DNA from: an uncultured Bacteroides sp.
GTDB taxonomy: Bacteria; Bacteroidota; Bacteroidia; Bacteroidales; Bacteroidaceae
Direction: 5' to 3'
Assembly: GCA_944320945.1 (NCBI GenBank)
Contig: CALUJK010000013.1
Location: 1 to 56,996, forward strand
DNA length: 56,996 nucleotides
The position numbers and the translations under genes were made by a program. Of the stretch, positions 1-8,703 are shown in pieces (the first letter of the stretch is position 1; each line of letters starts with the position of its first letter). The notes under the pieces were generated by a model, which worked only from the letters and a program-made list of their open reading frames with translations, had not been told where the DNA came from and did not search any database.

Positions 1-434
1 GGGCTGAACTGTTAATTTCTGTTCATTTTGACGGTCCATCATCGAAGAAATTTATTTGCACACTGTTGAAAGCTGTTGCACGCTGCTGAAAGGAAGTCGA
101 ACCGTGTGACCCCTCCGGCGAGGTACAACTGTGGTACAAATTTACTCCGATTAGGACTAAACGCCAATAGTCGATTTCTCCGTCCGTTAAAACATATTAT
201 CTGTAAATCAAGTATTTATAACAACTAATTTTGCAATCGCTTGCCGCCGTTTTGTCCTGTTTTTCTCCAGTGTCTTATGATGATTTGTGTTTGACTGGTA
301 CTTGAGATAAGAATTGTGAATGCATTATTTTTTTGTTCATTTTTTTAGAAAAGTATGCAAGGCATGAATTTATGCAGGGTCTAATGAGCCGATATGCATA
401 AATTTATGTGGACGAATCTCATTATTTGCAGGAC
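1..434. other. Non-coding left edge, no gene recognised
   Basis: No convincing reading frame was found. A plus-strand frame open from base 3 to about base 80 could be the tail of a gene entering from the left, but it is too short to judge. The part next to the caspase gene is AT-rich and contains the inverted repeat listed separately at 371-410. Confidence 0.5.
371..410 (-). repeat. AT-rich inverted repeat downstream of caspase operon
   Basis: The arms catgaatttatgca and tgcataaatttatg pair over 14 bases with one mismatch, around an 18-base loop. It lies just past the stop of the minus-strand caspase gene and is followed on that strand by T-rich sequence, so it may act as a terminator. The arms resemble the AT-rich arms near 4.45 kb and 55.65 kb, so it may also belong to that repeat family. 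Confidence 0.55.
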
Positions 435-1949
435 TCATTTCAGCTGGATGCTGCTCCATGATGTTTGTATGGCTTCTGAGGGGATTACCGTTGGAGTTTG
501 TTTTTTGTAATTTACTACAACCGATTGCCGTTTGACCTGCTTGGTGACATATTCCGAAAGTTCGCCCAGTGTGATGTTACCGTTGCTTTGTTTTAATCCT
601 TTTAGCAGGAAATACGTAAATAGTCCGTGTCCTTTAGAAGTATATTGATGTGCGGTTTCATCGCCTGTGGCGGCACTGAATACTACCATGTTTCCTCGTG
701 GTGCTTCTTCTTGTACCTTAATGGCCACTCCTCGCGTGGTGGACAGCATTTCGTCCTCGCGCTTGGCTCCGCTGAAACAGGCGTCGAGGAACACAGTGAT
801 ATTTTCGGCCGGCATTTCACCTAATTCTTGATAGAGACGCGCCAAACTGTAACCGGTGGCATTCACTTCGGTACTGTTCCCGTCCACAGGCAGCAGGTAG
901 GCAGAGTCACCTTTGTCGTCGGGCACTCCATGACCGGCATAATAGAGAATAAAACGCGCTTTGCCGTCGTACGCATCGGCAATGTCTTTCATCTGTTGAA
1001 CAGCGGCAATGAGGGTACCGAAAGTGGCGTCTTCCCACATGCGGATGTGTTCCTGTGGCAGTCCGAGCGTCTGTTGGCAATATGCCTTGAAAATACGTCC
1101 GTCGTTCAGTGCGTAAGGCACGGGAGCCTGCGGGTAGTTCTCATTGGCAATGATGAAAGCAAAGAGTGTCGTGTGGTCATTCGTGCGGTTCGTAGGGATA
1201 TCCTTGTCTACATCCGAGTTCGGGGCAGGATAACGCGACACGGCGGGTGCATTTGGGTCGCGTTTTTTGCCGGCAGATACCACGTTGCCTATTTGTGCAA
1301 TGCGTATCAAGTCAGGATCTTTCAACGGGTTTTTCAACAGTGTGGCCTGTCCGTCTTTCGTTACGGTGGCTACATCGTTGCCGAATTGCCCGGCACGGTC
1401 GTATTGGCAGGGGATGATTTCTTGCCCGTAAGCATAATATCCCCACTTGCCGCCTACCACGTCGTCAATGCTTTTATAGCTGTTCGGCTTGATGCGCCCG
1501 CCTTTGTTCACAAGGAAAATGTCTTTCTCACCCGCTACGGCTTCGGTAACGTATTCATATTCGATGGGCACCAAGATGTTGCCTTCGGTATCACCGGCTC
1601 CCACTTTGCTGCCCAAGTATAGGGGATAGGCTTTCCGAGTGGGAATGAAGTAGATTTTCTCGTCGTAAATGACATCGTATATCAGTTTCCCGTCATACCC
1701 GTACACACCAAACTTGCCGTCTTTCTCCACGCTCATGGCAATGTCTCCGAAGATGATTTCGTCGAATTGGCAGGGCACGATAATTTCTTTCTCTTTTGAA
1801 CGGCATCCTTTATGGCCGTCGTAATCTTCCATCACATATACTCCACGTTGTTCGTACCACCATTCGTTGTCTATCTTTTGCTGGCTTTGTGTAGGCTGTA
1901 TTCCACCCAATGTTATGCAGAGGAAGATGAATAGTGTTTTTTGTTTCAT
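435..1949 (-). CDS. Secreted WG-repeat caspase-like (C14) cysteine protease
   Basis: A 504-residue protein with an N-terminal signal peptide (residues 1-22, cut after TQSQ). Residues 30-205 carry degenerate WG-type repeats (units such as GKWGYYAYGQEIIPCQYD), usually protein-binding. Residues 260-480 form a peptidase C14 (caspase-like) domain with the catalytic dyad present: His340 in YYAGHGVP and Cys391 in FLDACFSG. It should cleave proteins outside the cytoplasm; the substrate is unknown. It follows the larger paralogue at 1969 by 19 bases on the same strand, so the two are probably co-transcribed. Fold and catalytic residues are clear; the biological role is not. Confidence 0.85.
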   Translation of the reverse strand: MKQKTLFIFLCITLGGIQPTQSQQKIDNEWWYEQRGVYVMEDYDGHKGCRSKEKEIIVPCQFDEIIFGDIAMSVEKDGKFGVYGYDGKLIYDVIYDEKIYFIPTRKAYPLYLGSKVGAGDTEGNILVPIEYEYVTEAVAGEKDIFLVNKGGRIKPNSYKSIDDVVGGKWGYYAYGQEIIPCQYDRAGQFGNDVATVTKDGQATLLKNPLKDPDLIRIAQIGNVVSAGKKRDPNAPAVSRYPAPNSDVDKDIPTNRTNDHTTLFAFIIANENYPQAPVPYALNDGRIFKAYCQQTLGLPQEHIRMWEDATFGTLIAAVQQMKDIADAYDGKARFILYYAGHGVPDDKGDSAYLLPVDGNSTEVNATGYSLARLYQELGEMPAENITVFLDACFSGAKREDEMLSTTRGVAIKVQEEAPRGNMVVFSAATGDETAHQYTSKGHGLFTYFLLKGLKQSNGNITLGELSEYVTKQVKRQSVVVNYKKQTPTVIPSEAIQTSWSSIQLK

Positions 1950-1968
1950 AGTCGTTTATGAAATGTGT

Positions 1969-3930
1969 TTAAAGTTTAATGCTGGTCCATGTTTCTTGTT
2001 GTGCGGGCGAGGCGAAAAGCTCGGGCGCTTGCACCTCCTTGAAAGTGCGTAAGGATTCTTTCTTTACTTCGTTGGTCACGGCTTCTACCAATTGTCCCAG
2101 TGTGGCACCCGTCTTGTGTTGTTGCAACTGTTTCAGCAGCGCGTGGGTGAAGAGCCCGTGTTGGCAATCTTTCGATGCATACGCCGTACCCTCGCCAGAA
2201 GTGGCTTGGAAGATAACAACATTGCCTGCCGGAGCTGCTTTCTTGGGTTTGATGCTGATACCGCGCGACTGCCCCATAGCTTTTCCGTCTTTGTCCGTAC
2301 CGGCGAATCCCGCATCCAGTAACACTACGGTGTGTCGGGTGGGCATCTGGGCCAATTCCATGTAGAGCTTGTCCAGACTGTAGGCGGTGCTTTCCAAAGA
2401 AGTGGGCACGGCATCGACGGGCAGCAGGTAGGCGCCGCGTGTCTGGTTGTGCGTGGCGCCCAGTCCGGTGTAGTAGAAGAAAATGGTGGCATCGCCCTCG
2501 TATGCTTCGGCAATGTCCTTCATGCGCTGCACCATGCTGACGAAATTGCCATACGTGGCATTCTCGTAGAAACGGATATTTTCGGCGGGGATGCCAAGAC
2601 GTTTCTCGCAGTAATCCTTGAAAATTTTTCCATCGTGAGAGGCATAAGAGGCTACCTGGTCGTAGTACGATTCGTTGGCCACGATGAAAGCAAACTTTGT
2701 ATCGTCAGTTTGTCCTGTGACGGGTATATCGGTGTCCACGCTCGATCCGCTGCCTACGGCCAATTGCGTGCCTGTCAGTGGGTTGGTGAGAATGGAGGTT
2801 ACGCCGTCTTTAGTCACCTGTGCTACGCCGTCCTTGAAGGCCTGTGCGCTTTCATATTGGGCGGGAATGACTTCTTTCCCGGTAGTTACATCAAGGTAGC
2901 CCCATTTCCCGTTTTTGCAACCGCATTGCCACGTCTTGTTGTTTGACCAAACAATACCGCCCGTATTGAATGCTGCTAGCCCCTCTTGAGGAAGGCATAT
3001 ATATGTATAGGTAAAAGGGACAATTTGTTTTTTTGTTTTCCCGTTGTACAGTCCCCACTTTCCGCCTACCGGCCAAAAACCGTCTGTTGGTATGTCACCT
3101 CCTAGACAGGCTATGATATAATCGCCTTTCGTGCTGAGGTAGGTGTATTTACAGGGCAGTATCTCCTCGCCTTGCAGGCTGGCGGCTCCGTACAATTCGT
3201 TTGTTTTTACCATACAGAAGTTGCTTTGTTTGAAACAATATGTGTACACAAAATCATATTTGCAGGGCACAACGAGCGTTCCGGTTCGATCGGCTGCTCC
3301 TGCTTTCCCGTTCAACTTCACTTGACAGTAGTTCCCCTCTTCCAGTTCCCAGCTGTTGATGTCCTCGTACTTACAGGGAATTATTATTTGCCCTTTCTTG
3401 TCTACGACACCCGTCAGCCCGTTTAACTTCACGTTGCAGAAATCTTGGTCTTTCAGATTGAATACCTTGACTTCGTCGTACTTGCAGGGGATGACTTCGT
3501 GTCCTTGTTTGTCTACCACGCCGCTTTTCCCGTTCAGTATTACTTCACAATAGCCGTAATCGGCAATTTGGTACCATCGCACAGTCTCGTATTTGAATGG
3601 CAGCAATTCCTTGTTGTTTAGGTCGCGGATGGCGGTTTTCCCATCCTTTTCTATTGTATAGTGTGAGCCTTGGAAATGCACATCATCATATATGGGCGGG
3701 ATAATTTCGTTGCCTTGGAGGTCGCACGCTCCATGGTTTCCCTTGTCACCATAGGTGCCGGTGGAGATGACGCTGTACCACCCGCCATCATGATCGTGGA
3801 AAGTCACCAGTTTGTATTTGGTTTCCAACTGTTTCGTCACGTCCGGATTTTCTTGGGCACTAACTATAGCGAGGTTTGCCAACAGGCAAACGACAGCTGT
3901 GCCCCAACTTAGGAATAGATGTTTCTTCAT
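1969..3930 (-). CDS. Secreted WG-repeat pseudocaspase (catalytic dyad lost)
   Basis: A 653-residue protein when started at the ATG at 3930, which begins a signal peptide (MKKHLFLSWGTAVVCLLANL...). A frame-open extension to 4008 overlaps the promoter and is probably not translated. About 390 residues hold at least six WG-like repeats (units ending in IIPCKYD or VIPCKYD), followed by a C14-like domain clearly paralogous to the downstream protein. Both catalytic positions are replaced: YYTGLGAT in place of YYAGHGVP puts Leu at the His position (residue 490), and LLDAGFAG in place of FLDACFSG puts Gly at the Cys position (residue 541). The rest of the fold is well kept and the frame intact, so it looks like a selected pseudoenzyme, perhaps a partner, inhibitor or decoy for the active copy. 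Confidence 0.85.
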   Translation of the reverse strand: MKKHLFLSWGTAVVCLLANLAIVSAQENPDVTKQLETKYKLVTFHDHDGGWYSVISTGTYGDKGNHGACDLQGNEIIPPIYDDVHFQGSHYTIEKDGKTAIRDLNNKELLPFKYETVRWYQIADYGYCEVILNGKSGVVDKQGHEVIPCKYDEVKVFNLKDQDFCNVKLNGLTGVVDKKGQIIIPCKYEDINSWELEEGNYCQVKLNGKAGAADRTGTLVVPCKYDFVYTYCFKQSNFCMVKTNELYGAASLQGEEILPCKYTYLSTKGDYIIACLGGDIPTDGFWPVGGKWGLYNGKTKKQIVPFTYTYICLPQEGLAAFNTGGIVWSNNKTWQCGCKNGKWGYLDVTTGKEVIPAQYESAQAFKDGVAQVTKDGVTSILTNPLTGTQLAVGSGSSVDTDIPVTGQTDDTKFAFIVANESYYDQVASYASHDGKIFKDYCEKRLGIPAENIRFYENATYGNFVSMVQRMKDIAEAYEGDATIFFYYTGLGATHNQTRGAYLLPVDAVPTSLESTAYSLDKLYMELAQMPTRHTVVLLDAGFAGTDKDGKAMGQSRGISIKPKKAAPAGNVVIFQATSGEGTAYASKDCQHGLFTHALLKQLQQHKTGATLGQLVEAVTNEVKKESLRTFKEVQAPELFASPAQQETWTSIKL

Positions 3931-3956
3931 ACGTATTTTTATTTTTTTAGTAATCG

Positions 3957-3964
3957 CAAATATA
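3957..3964 (-). promoter_or_regulatory. -7 box of caspase-pair operon promoter
   Basis: The minus strand reads TATATTTG, a perfect match to the Bacteroides -7 consensus TAnnTTTG, 26 bases upstream of the ATG at 3930. This supports the shorter start. No clear -33 TTTG was seen at the usual spacing. Confidence 0.6.
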
Positions 3965-4150
3965 CCATTTTTTAACAAAAAAAGTATTTGTGCATGATAA
4001 AAATGCAAGAAGTTTTCGCTTGATCTTTAGGCTTTTTGCATTTTTTGTACTTCTTAAACTGTTTCTCCATTTATTCGCTTTCCAAAAATCATTGCATAGC
4101 GAAGTGTCATTTACGCATAATATATGAAAATCCTCTTCTCTTAACTATCA

Positions 4151-4330
4151 AACTGTCATTTTGTATTTTCTAATCGCTGAGAATCGTTTATTTCCGGCAG
4201 AAGTAGGGCATGGTCAGAAAAATCCGTTAACATTTAGGCTAATCGACAGATATATTGATAAATAAAGAAATCCGGACATTTCAACGAGAATGAAAATGGA
4301 CGGAATTTTTCTAATATTTGACACGAAAAT
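4151..4330 (+). repeat. Dispersed element, module A, copy 1
   Basis: This block matches, in reverse complement, the sequence at about 55820-56004. The best core is ttttctaatcgctgagaa followed by tcg, then a shared gttaacattt, aagaaatcc and aatatttgaca in the same order and at similar spacing. One frame of this copy translates with conserved wording (FLIAENRLFPAEVG), but the second copy has a stop inside the matching frame. It is therefore best treated as a diverged repeat or gene relic rather than a gene. Confidence 0.65.
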
Positions 4331-4440
4331 GTTGCTTATATATATGGTCGGGATTCCGAATGTATATGGTTCGTGCTTCCAACAGCTTTCGTTTATGCTC
4401 CGAAAGGCTTTCGTCCGACCGGTAATAGGTCTCAAGGTTG
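4331..4440. repeat. Dispersed element, module B (clustered gctccgaaaggctttcg motifs)
   Basis: This stretch holds ggttcgtgcttcc, agctttcg and gctccgaaaggctttcg. Close relatives occur at about 36987-37072 upstream of susC and, in reverse orientation, near 55796-55820. No credible gene was seen between 4009 and 4648. A 79-codon minus-strand open frame here consists of repeat sequence and low-complexity residues. Confidence 0.5.
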
Positions 4441-4506
4441 CATATTTATACACTTAAACATGTATATTTATACGGTTTAGCGGGTTGATATGTATAAATA
4501 TGCACG
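4441..4506. repeat. AT-rich inverted/direct repeat cluster (module C, copy 1)
   Basis: Three related arms lie together: gcatatttatac, gtatatttatac and the inverted gtataaatatgc. The last two form a hairpin-capable pair with a loop of about 20 bases. The same arms occur as a perfect 12-base inverted pair at 55643-55702. Confidence 0.6.
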
Positions 4507-4648
4507 TTTGAAGTGTTAATAAAACCTCTTTTGATGTTTTTGTAGAAAGACTGCGTAAGCAAAATACGGCATATTGCATTCAAAAAGAAAACAATATACC
4601 GCATTTGCAAACTTTCTGTATAGATCCGTTTTACGGGGAAGGCTCTGC

Positions 4649-6241
4649 CTACTTACTGCTTTTCTTAAACGTATTGGCAATCTCCTTTCGCAGGTTGGTC
4701 CAGCGGGGCATCAGTTTCAGTTCCCTGCGAATGGGGGTGTCGTAGAGCAGGAACAACAGGAACAGGAGGATGCAGGCATAGATGCACCACCCGTATATCT
4801 GCTTGATGCTGACTTCCATCATGCGGGAGACGAACTCTTCCATGAACGTGCCGCTTAAAGGCGCTGTGCGGCTGACGGCAACCCGTTCGATGGCGGCGCC
4901 GTAGCGTGCCAGATTGTCGGCTACATAGTGTGACAGTCCCTGTGCATAGAGCGCTGCTCCCATCACACCGCCCACCACCATGTGGAGCATGTTGAACACG
5001 CTCAGTGCCTGGAAAAAGTGCTGAAAGGTCATAATCTCTTCCAGACAGACCATGAATGTGGCACTTAGCACGGCGTATGCAAATCCGCGGCAAATGACAG
5101 GCAGGTATAGCTGGGAGATGTGGATGTCTGCTGAGAGTGTGAAGTAATATCCCATCAGGTAACACGCCAGCATGGCAATACCCACGGAGATAAGTCGCAA
5201 GTAGGAGAAACGTCTGATGTGCATCCACCAGTATGAGAACAGACAGCCTGCCACTACTCCGATAAGGGCAAGCCAGTCCAACCGGACACTGACCATTTCC
5301 TCGTAGTGCATCACTTCTTCATAGAACACCTCTTCCAGCACGCGTTCTGTGGCAAGAAATGCTTCGACCAACGTAATCAGTATCAGTACGGGCAGCAGAT
5401 AGCGGTAGGTCCACATCTTTGGTTCGAAGTACGGGTGACGGACGGTGAACATGCGCCATAGGCACAAGGCCAGCGTCAGACCGATGATGACTGCCAACCG
5501 GCGGATGACCGGGCTGTTCCACCAGTCATACCAGTCGCCGTAGTCGAAGAAGTATGCCACTTCCAGCAACAAGGTGGCCCATAGCACCGCCCCTAACCAG
5601 TCGATGCCGAAAAGTGGAAACTTCTTGACGATGCGGAAGTGACGGGTGCAGGCGGTCACTATCAGCAGGTCTATCAGCATGATGCCGCTGATGAACCAGT
5701 GCATGTAGCTCCAGTGGTAGTAGTACATCAGGTGGGTGGCAATCAGGTCCGAGACTTGCATGCTTCCCAGGATGATGATGTGCAGGAAGGGGAAGAATAC
5801 GGTGAAGTCGCGCTTCGGCGTCATCCAGAGCTGGATGTTGGACATACATTCAAACGTGCCTTGTATCTTGCATATTCCCTCTATGAAGCATACTGCCCAA
5901 AGCAGCGGCAGGAATGTGATGTGCGGGGCAAGCAGATTGCACACCAATACACCGGTGGCGGCGGCAGTGAGCAACGTCTTGTTCGTGAAACGGAACTTCA
6001 TGCGGAACAGCATCGGGAAATGGATAGCCATACCCGCCAGATTTGCGTAGAGGCACATCAGCAGGTCTTCGCGCATCAGGGTGGTTTCGCCTATCATCTG
6101 ATTGAGCGAACCGAGGTATAATCCGCCGGACAGTTGGAAGGATACGGCCATGAAGACATAAATCCACGGCTGGAGAGGCCGGGGAACAAACTGCCGGAAC
6201 ATCGGCATCGTGAACGGGCCGTTCAGTACAGGTGCTCCCAT
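4649..6241 (-). CDS. MFS-type drug efflux permease of tripartite pump
   Basis: A 530-residue hydrophobic protein with about 14 predicted membrane segments, the layout of the DHA2/EmrB group of major facilitator permeases. It would move toxic compounds across the inner membrane in exchange for protons. The stop of the HlyD-family gene lies 3 bases upstream of this start, so the genes are translationally close and form a TolC-HlyD-MFS operon. The sequence is divergent: I could not pick out a clear MFS motif A, and one loop near residues 295-320 is unusually rich in Glu. Family assignment rests partly on context; the substrate is unknown. Confidence 0.8.
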   Translation of the reverse strand: MGAPVLNGPFTMPMFRQFVPRPLQPWIYVFMAVSFQLSGGLYLGSLNQMIGETTLMREDLLMCLYANLAGMAIHFPMLFRMKFRFTNKTLLTAAATGVLVCNLLAPHITFLPLLWAVCFIEGICKIQGTFECMSNIQLWMTPKRDFTVFFPFLHIIILGSMQVSDLIATHLMYYYHWSYMHWFISGIMLIDLLIVTACTRHFRIVKKFPLFGIDWLGAVLWATLLLEVAYFFDYGDWYDWWNSPVIRRLAVIIGLTLALCLWRMFTVRHPYFEPKMWTYRYLLPVLILITLVEAFLATERVLEEVFYEEVMHYEEMVSVRLDWLALIGVVAGCLFSYWWMHIRRFSYLRLISVGIAMLACYLMGYYFTLSADIHISQLYLPVICRGFAYAVLSATFMVCLEEIMTFQHFFQALSVFNMLHMVVGGVMGAALYAQGLSHYVADNLARYGAAIERVAVSRTAPLSGTFMEEFVSRMMEVSIKQIYGWCIYACILLFLLFLLYDTPIRRELKLMPRWTNLRKEIANTFKKSSK

Positions 6242-6244
6242 TGC

Positions 6245-7276
6245 TTAGTATTTTACTTTACATTCCACGTTGAAACCGGCGCGGAGCAGTTTCAGTTTTT
6301 CGGCATCGTTTTCCTTCAGGCTGATGCGGACGGGTACGCGCTGTTCCACTTTGACAAAGTTGCCCGTGGCATTGTCTTGCGGTATCAGGGAGAAGGCGGC
6401 TCCGGTGGCGTCTGAGATGGATTCCACGATACCCGTATAGGTGACACCCGGTACGGCATCGGCAATGAGTGTCACTTCGGCTCCCTCCCGGATGTTGGGC
6501 AGTTGCGTTTCCCGGTAGTTGGCGATGACCCACAGGTCGTTGTTGTCAACAATATCTACCATGGTCTGTCCGGGTTGCACCAACTGGCCTTCGTGAATGT
6601 CCTTGCGGCCGGTGACACCGTCGCAGGTGGCCAGGATGACGGTGTAGGAGAGGTTCAGACGTGCCAATGCTACGGCTGCTTCGGCCAGACGGATGCCTGC
6701 TTCGTTTTGTCCCAGCCGTTGTGTCTGTTCCTGCTCAGTCAGCGAGGTCGATTGCTTGGCGTGCAACAATTGTTCGTACCGGGCCTTTGTGCTTTCGTAG
6801 GCGGTCTGCACGTTGTCATACTGCTGACGGGTGACAGCGTCCTCGTCCAGTAGTTTCCGGTAGCGTTGGTATTCGCGTTCGGCATTCTGGAGCTGTATGC
6901 GGACTTCTTCGATACCGGAGTCGCTGACCTTCAGGTTATTTTGTATCGTACTGATGCCGGCATTGGTCACTCGTCTGCCGGAAAGTGCATTGGCAAGGTC
7001 GGCTTCTGCTTGTGCCAGGCGCAGGCGGAACTCGGCGTCCTCGATGACGAGCAGCGTGTCACCCCGGTGTACCGGTTTGTATTCTTCGAAATAGATTTTC
7101 CGGATGAAGCCTTGTACCCGTGTATTGACGGGAGTGATGTGTTGCTTTACTTGTGCATTGTCTGTGTATTCCACACCCGGATGGATGAAACGGGAGCAGA
7201 CATAAATCAAACCTCCTGCCAGCAGGCAGATGATGATGGTATTGTAGGTCAGTTTTTGTACTTTTCTTGTTGTCAT
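6245..7276 (-). CDS. HlyD/EmrA-family periplasmic adaptor
   Basis: A 343-residue membrane-fusion protein. Residues 13-32 form a single N-terminal membrane anchor. Next come a barrel-sandwich (lipoyl-like) half ending in VQGFIRKIYFEEYKPVHRGD, a long coiled-coil hairpin (about residues 75-200, rich in Ala, Glu, Gln and Arg), the returning half (TCDGVTGRKDIHEGQLVQPG) and a beta-barrel domain. It bridges the MFS permease and the outer-membrane channel. Middle gene of the efflux operon; 116 bases separate it from the upstream TolC-family gene, and that gap holds a large palindrome. Confidence 0.9.
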   Translation of the reverse strand: MTTRKVQKLTYNTIIICLLAGGLIYVCSRFIHPGVEYTDNAQVKQHITPVNTRVQGFIRKIYFEEYKPVHRGDTLLVIEDAEFRLRLAQAEADLANALSGRRVTNAGISTIQNNLKVSDSGIEEVRIQLQNAEREYQRYRKLLDEDAVTRQQYDNVQTAYESTKARYEQLLHAKQSTSLTEQEQTQRLGQNEAGIRLAEAAVALARLNLSYTVILATCDGVTGRKDIHEGQLVQPGQTMVDIVDNNDLWVIANYRETQLPNIREGAEVTLIADAVPGVTYTGIVESISDATGAAFSLIPQDNATGNFVKVEQRVPVRISLKENDAEKLKLLRAGFNVECKVKY

Positions 7277-7301
7277 AGCTTTTATGAGTTAGTTGGTGAT
7301 A

Positions 7302-7390
7302 GTTGACGAGTGGACAAGTGGACGAGGCAACGAGGGGGGAAAGCAACGAGGGGTGTCCTTGTGCCCTCGTTAACTCGTCTCCTTGTCAAC
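7302..7390. repeat. Long imperfect palindrome between tolC-type and hlyD-type genes
   Basis: The arms 7302-7336 and 7364-7390 pair (gttgacgag...caacgaggg with ccctcgttaactcgtc...caac). The left arm is itself made of near-repeats of ggacaagt and gacgag. RNA from this spot should fold into a strong stem without a following T-run, which fits an internal mRNA-processing or stability element better than a terminator. Confidence 0.6.
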
Positions 7391-7392
7391 TG

Positions 7393-8703
7393 TTACAACG
7401 TATGGGTGATATATTTCATTTTGTAATAGTGATAAATCACGTTGATGCGGGCATTCACCAGACTGAGGTCGGCATTCAGCTTCATGTTGCTGGCATCGAG
7501 CATGTCAGTCAGCAGAGCCAGTTCGTTGCGGTAGCGGTTGGCGGTGACGCTGTAGTTCTCGTCAGCCAGCTCCACGCTCTTTACCTGGGTGCGCAGTTCG
7601 GTAAATGCGGTCAGGAAATTGACGTAGCCGGCCTGTACGGCGTTCTCTACTTCCTCTTGTGCCAACTGGTGACTTTCTTGTGCTTTTTGCACATTCAGTT
7701 TGGCCTGTTTTAATTTGCGGTTGTTCTTGAAGAGGGAGGACAGGTTGTACTTTACGCCGACTCCTACGTACCAATAGTTGAAGTTGTTGTCCAGTACCGG
7801 CACTTCTATCGTGATGGGGCCGTCCAGATGGTCGGCTGCCATGAGCGAGATTTTAGGCAGGCGCTCCGAACGTTCCATTTTTACTTGCTGTTCGTTCATT
7901 TGGATGTCGATTTGTGCCTGTTGTAAGTCCAGATTGTTTTGTTCGGCCATATCCTGCCAGTTCTCTTCACTGAGAGTCTGTATCTGTTGTTCCAGCAGTA
8001 CACTGTCGGGCACGATGACGGTCTCTGCGGGTAAATGCAGTGTGGTGACCAGCCGGTGATTCATGATTTTGCATGCATCCTGCACCTGTGCCAGTTGTAG
8101 TTCCAGCATTTCCCGTTGCAGTTCATAGCGGGTGATGTCGTTTTGCAACGCTGTGCCTTGTCGGCGGCGTGCCTGCATGTTGGCTATCACCTGGTCGGTC
8201 AGTTCCAAGTTCTTTTGCAGCACTTGTATCTGGTTGTTCAGCTTGTATAAGTCGAGGTAATAGCCGGTCAGCAGGAAGCGGATTTCCTGGCGGTTCTTTT
8301 GCCAGTCCAGTTCGGCCTGTTGCTTGCCCAATTCGGCCAGTCGGATGCCGCTGTTGATGGCACCTCCGGCGTAAATGACTTGTTGTGCTTCCAGTGCAAA
8401 GTTATTGCCCCAGTGCGGCATGTCTATTTTGGTACCGTTGCCGAAGTCACGGTCCCACAGGCGGCCGTTTCCTAAATAACTGGCAGAAAGGGATACGTTG
8501 ATGTCCGGTTGCCGTTGGGCCTTGGCGGTGCGTAACGCCTCGTCGGCAGCCGCCTTTCCGGTTTGATATACTTGTATGCGCTTGCTGTTCTGGTCGGCAA
8601 GACCGAACATTTCGTCGATGCCCATCACGCGCTGTTGGGCATACGGATTCTGGCTGCATAGCGCTGTGAGGCACAGCACTATGAGCCTTGCTTTGTTGCT
8701 CAT
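7393..8703 (-). CDS. TolC-family outer-membrane efflux channel
   Basis: A 436-residue protein with a signal peptide (about residues 1-22, ending PYAQ) and two long helical repeats typical of outer-membrane efflux proteins. The helices are rich in Gln, Leu and Ala (QLAQVQDACKIMNHRL; KLKQAKLNVQKAQESHQLAQ), with beta-strand segments between them. It would trimerise into the outer-membrane duct of the pump. First gene of the three-gene minus-strand operon with the adaptor and the MFS permease. The upstream region is shared with the divergent gene at 9082. Confidence 0.9.
   Translation of the reverse strand: MSNKARLIVLCLTALCSQNPYAQQRVMGIDEMFGLADQNSKRIQVYQTGKAAADEALRTAKAQRQPDINVSLSASYLGNGRLWDRDFGNGTKIDMPHWGNNFALEAQQVIYAGGAINSGIRLAELGKQQAELDWQKNRQEIRFLLTGYYLDLYKLNNQIQVLQKNLELTDQVIANMQARRRQGTALQNDITRYELQREMLELQLAQVQDACKIMNHRLVTTLHLPAETVIVPDSVLLEQQIQTLSEENWQDMAEQNNLDLQQAQIDIQMNEQQVKMERSERLPKISLMAADHLDGPITIEVPVLDNNFNYWYVGVGVKYNLSSLFKNNRKLKQAKLNVQKAQESHQLAQEEVENAVQAGYVNFLTAFTELRTQVKSVELADENYSVTANRYRNELALLTDMLDASNMKLNADLSLVNARINVIYHYYKMKYITHTL

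Noticed and set aside
828-2946. Long plus-strand open frames opposite the two caspase-like genes
   Set aside because: They are antisense shadows of genes with clear signal peptides, repeats and catalytic domains, and their translations show no domain-like pattern.
4214-4453. A 79-codon minus-strand open frame between the caspase and efflux operons
   Set aside because: It is made of dispersed-repeat modules and low-complexity residues (LYLSIYLSISL); the inverted copy of the element does not keep the frame.
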